A DNA stretch of 17,388 bases, from NCBI GenBank assembly GCA_023401495.1, contig JAEXDU010000040.1, positions 1 to 17,388 of the forward strand, given 5' to 3'. The notes under the pieces are model-generated. The model was not told where the DNA came from. It saw only the letters and a list, made by a program, of their open reading frames with translations, and made no database searches. This document shows, in pieces, positions 16,678 to 17,388 of this stretch (position 1 is its first letter; each line of letters begins with the position of its first letter). This DNA comes from Bacillota bacterium (GTDB lineage Bacteria; Bacillota; Clostridia; Oscillospirales; Acutalibacteraceae). The position numbers and the translations under genes were made by a program.

Positions 16678-16743
16678 TGATCTGGCAACGATTTGTTTGA
16701 CAAAAAGAGAAACATAGGAGCGGCTTTGACCGCGGGCAGATCA
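16678..16743 (+). ncRNA. Possible structured leader (three-way junction)
   Basis: TGATCTG (16678-16684) pairs with CAGATCA (16737-16743), enclosing TGTTT/AAACA (about 16694-16713) and GCGG/CCGC (16720-16733) hairpins. The three stems would form a compact junction inside the M20 leader, as small riboswitches do. No known riboswitch consensus is recognised, the inner stems are short, and chance folding is possible. Confidence 0.3.
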
Positions 16744-16777
16744 TCCATCACACAGCGATCCATTTGAGGAGCAGAAA

Positions 16778-16846
16778 ATGAGGTGCAACCATGCTGACAA
16801 ACAAAGAGCGATTAATCGAGCAATTCACCAGACTGATTACCATTGA
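16778..16846 (+). CDS. Possible 22-residue leader peptide
   Basis: ATG at 16778 has GAGGAG 7 nt upstream, a better site than that of the M20 start at 16791. The frame encodes MRCNHADKQRAINRAIHQTD plus two residues and stops inside the M20 gene, in another frame. It could couple or compete with M20 translation, or simply be a chance frame. Confidence 0.3.
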   Translation: MRCNHADKQRAINRAIHQTDYH

Positions 16847-17388
16847 CAGCCCCACCCTTAGGGAACGGCAGATGGCCGACTACCTGAAGGGCGAGCTCAC
16901 CGCACTGGGCCTGACGGTGCAGGAAGACGACGCAGGCGAGCGACTGGGCGGAACCAGTGGAAATCTGTATGGATTTTTAGAGGGTGACAGCAGCCTGCCT
17001 CCGCTTTTACTGGGGTCGCACATGGATACGGTGGAGCCGTCCTGCGGAAAACGGGCCATATTGGAAGACGGAATTCTGCACAGTGACGGGCGCACCATTC
17101 TTGGCGCGGATGACTGCTCGGGAATCGCGGCGATCCTGGAAACGCTCCGCGTGATTCGGGAGCAAAAGCTGAATCACCGCCCGGTGGAGATATTGTTCAC
17201 GATTGCGGAGGAAATCTACTGCAAGGGCGCGGAACAGTTTGATTTTTCACGGGTGCGCTCCAAAGAAGCCTATGTTCTCGATTATTCCGGCCCCGCGGGA
17301 ACAGCGGCCTACCAGGCACCTACGATTCTGTCCTTTACCGTTGTTGTTCACGGGCTGGCGTCGCATGCGGGCTTTGCCCCGCACAAGG
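16791..17388 (+). CDS. M20 family metallopeptidase (PepT-like), partial
   Basis: The first 199 codons of a zinc aminopeptidase-like enzyme of the M20 family run off the right edge. The family removes N-terminal residues from small peptides or hydrolyses related amides in the cytoplasm. Seen here: GSHMDTV (first metal His at H77), LGADDCSGIAAI (bridging Asp at 107-108), TIAEEIYCKGA (catalytic and metal Glu 140-141), and the start of the lid domain at HGLASHAGFAPHK. This pattern is closest to the peptidase T-like (PepT2) branch. The start is ATG 16791, with AGGTG 5 nt upstream. It is divergent from the GGDEF gene and has a strong promoter with a long leader. Confidence 0.9.
   Translation, partial: MLTNKERLIEQFTRLITIDSPTLRERQMADYLKGELTALGLTVQEDDAGERLGGTSGNLYGFLEGDSSLPPLLLGSHMDTVEPSCGKRAILEDGILHSDGRTILGADDCSGIAAILETLRVIREQKLNHRPVEILFTIAEEIYCKGAEQFDFSRVRSKEAYVLDYSGPAGTAAYQAPTILSFTVVVHGLASHAGFAPHK

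Overview
The window looks like chromosomal DNA of a low-to-mid-GC Clostridia member, probably Oscillospiraceae/Ruminococcaceae-like. That rests on strong AGGAGG-type ribosome-binding sites, TTG/GTG starts, sigma-A-type promoters, many intrinsic terminators and Firmicute-type families (DUF4256, CatB/Vat-like acetyltransferase, EFR1-type flavodoxin-ferredoxin). The taxon is an inference. No rRNA, tRNA, CRISPR array or intact insertion sequence was seen.

Left part (1-3140) is an accessory strip. It starts with two near-identical 45-bp direct repeats around a leftward terminator. Then come small same-strand genes, each with its own ribosome-binding site: a zinc-ribbon protein, a hexapeptide-repeat (Vat/CatB-like) acetyltransferase whose expected start codon reads ATA, a shattered gene remnant, a DUF4256 protein, a DUF4274-like protein and a GNAT acetyltransferase.

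Middle part (3180-11495) centres on amino-acid turnover. An Asp/Glu-racemase-family gene with its own promoter converges on a CntK-like (histidine racemase type) cofactor-independent epimerase. Next is a roughly 1000-residue BTAD-AAA-TPR regulator that is divergent from a two-gene histidine-degradation operon, hutU (long, eukaryote-like urocanase) and hutI (imidazolonepropionase). The layout suggests a histidine-utilisation locus that may also recruit D-histidine and may be controlled by a SARP/MalT-like regulator instead of HutP or HutC. The first step (hutH) and the formiminoglutamate step (ftcD/hutG) are not clearly present.

Right part (11496-17388) holds a structured intergenic region, a TetR regulator with an EFR1-type flavodoxin-ferredoxin in one leftward operon (two 14-bp operator-like repeats over its promoter), a ureohydrolase (agmatinase family) divergent from an Lrp/AsnC regulator with two promoters that seem to share one palindromic -35 box, a membrane diguanylate cyclase, and the start of an M20 metallopeptidase preceded by a strong promoter and a long structured leader with an overlapping small ORF. 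The M20 gene runs off the right edge.
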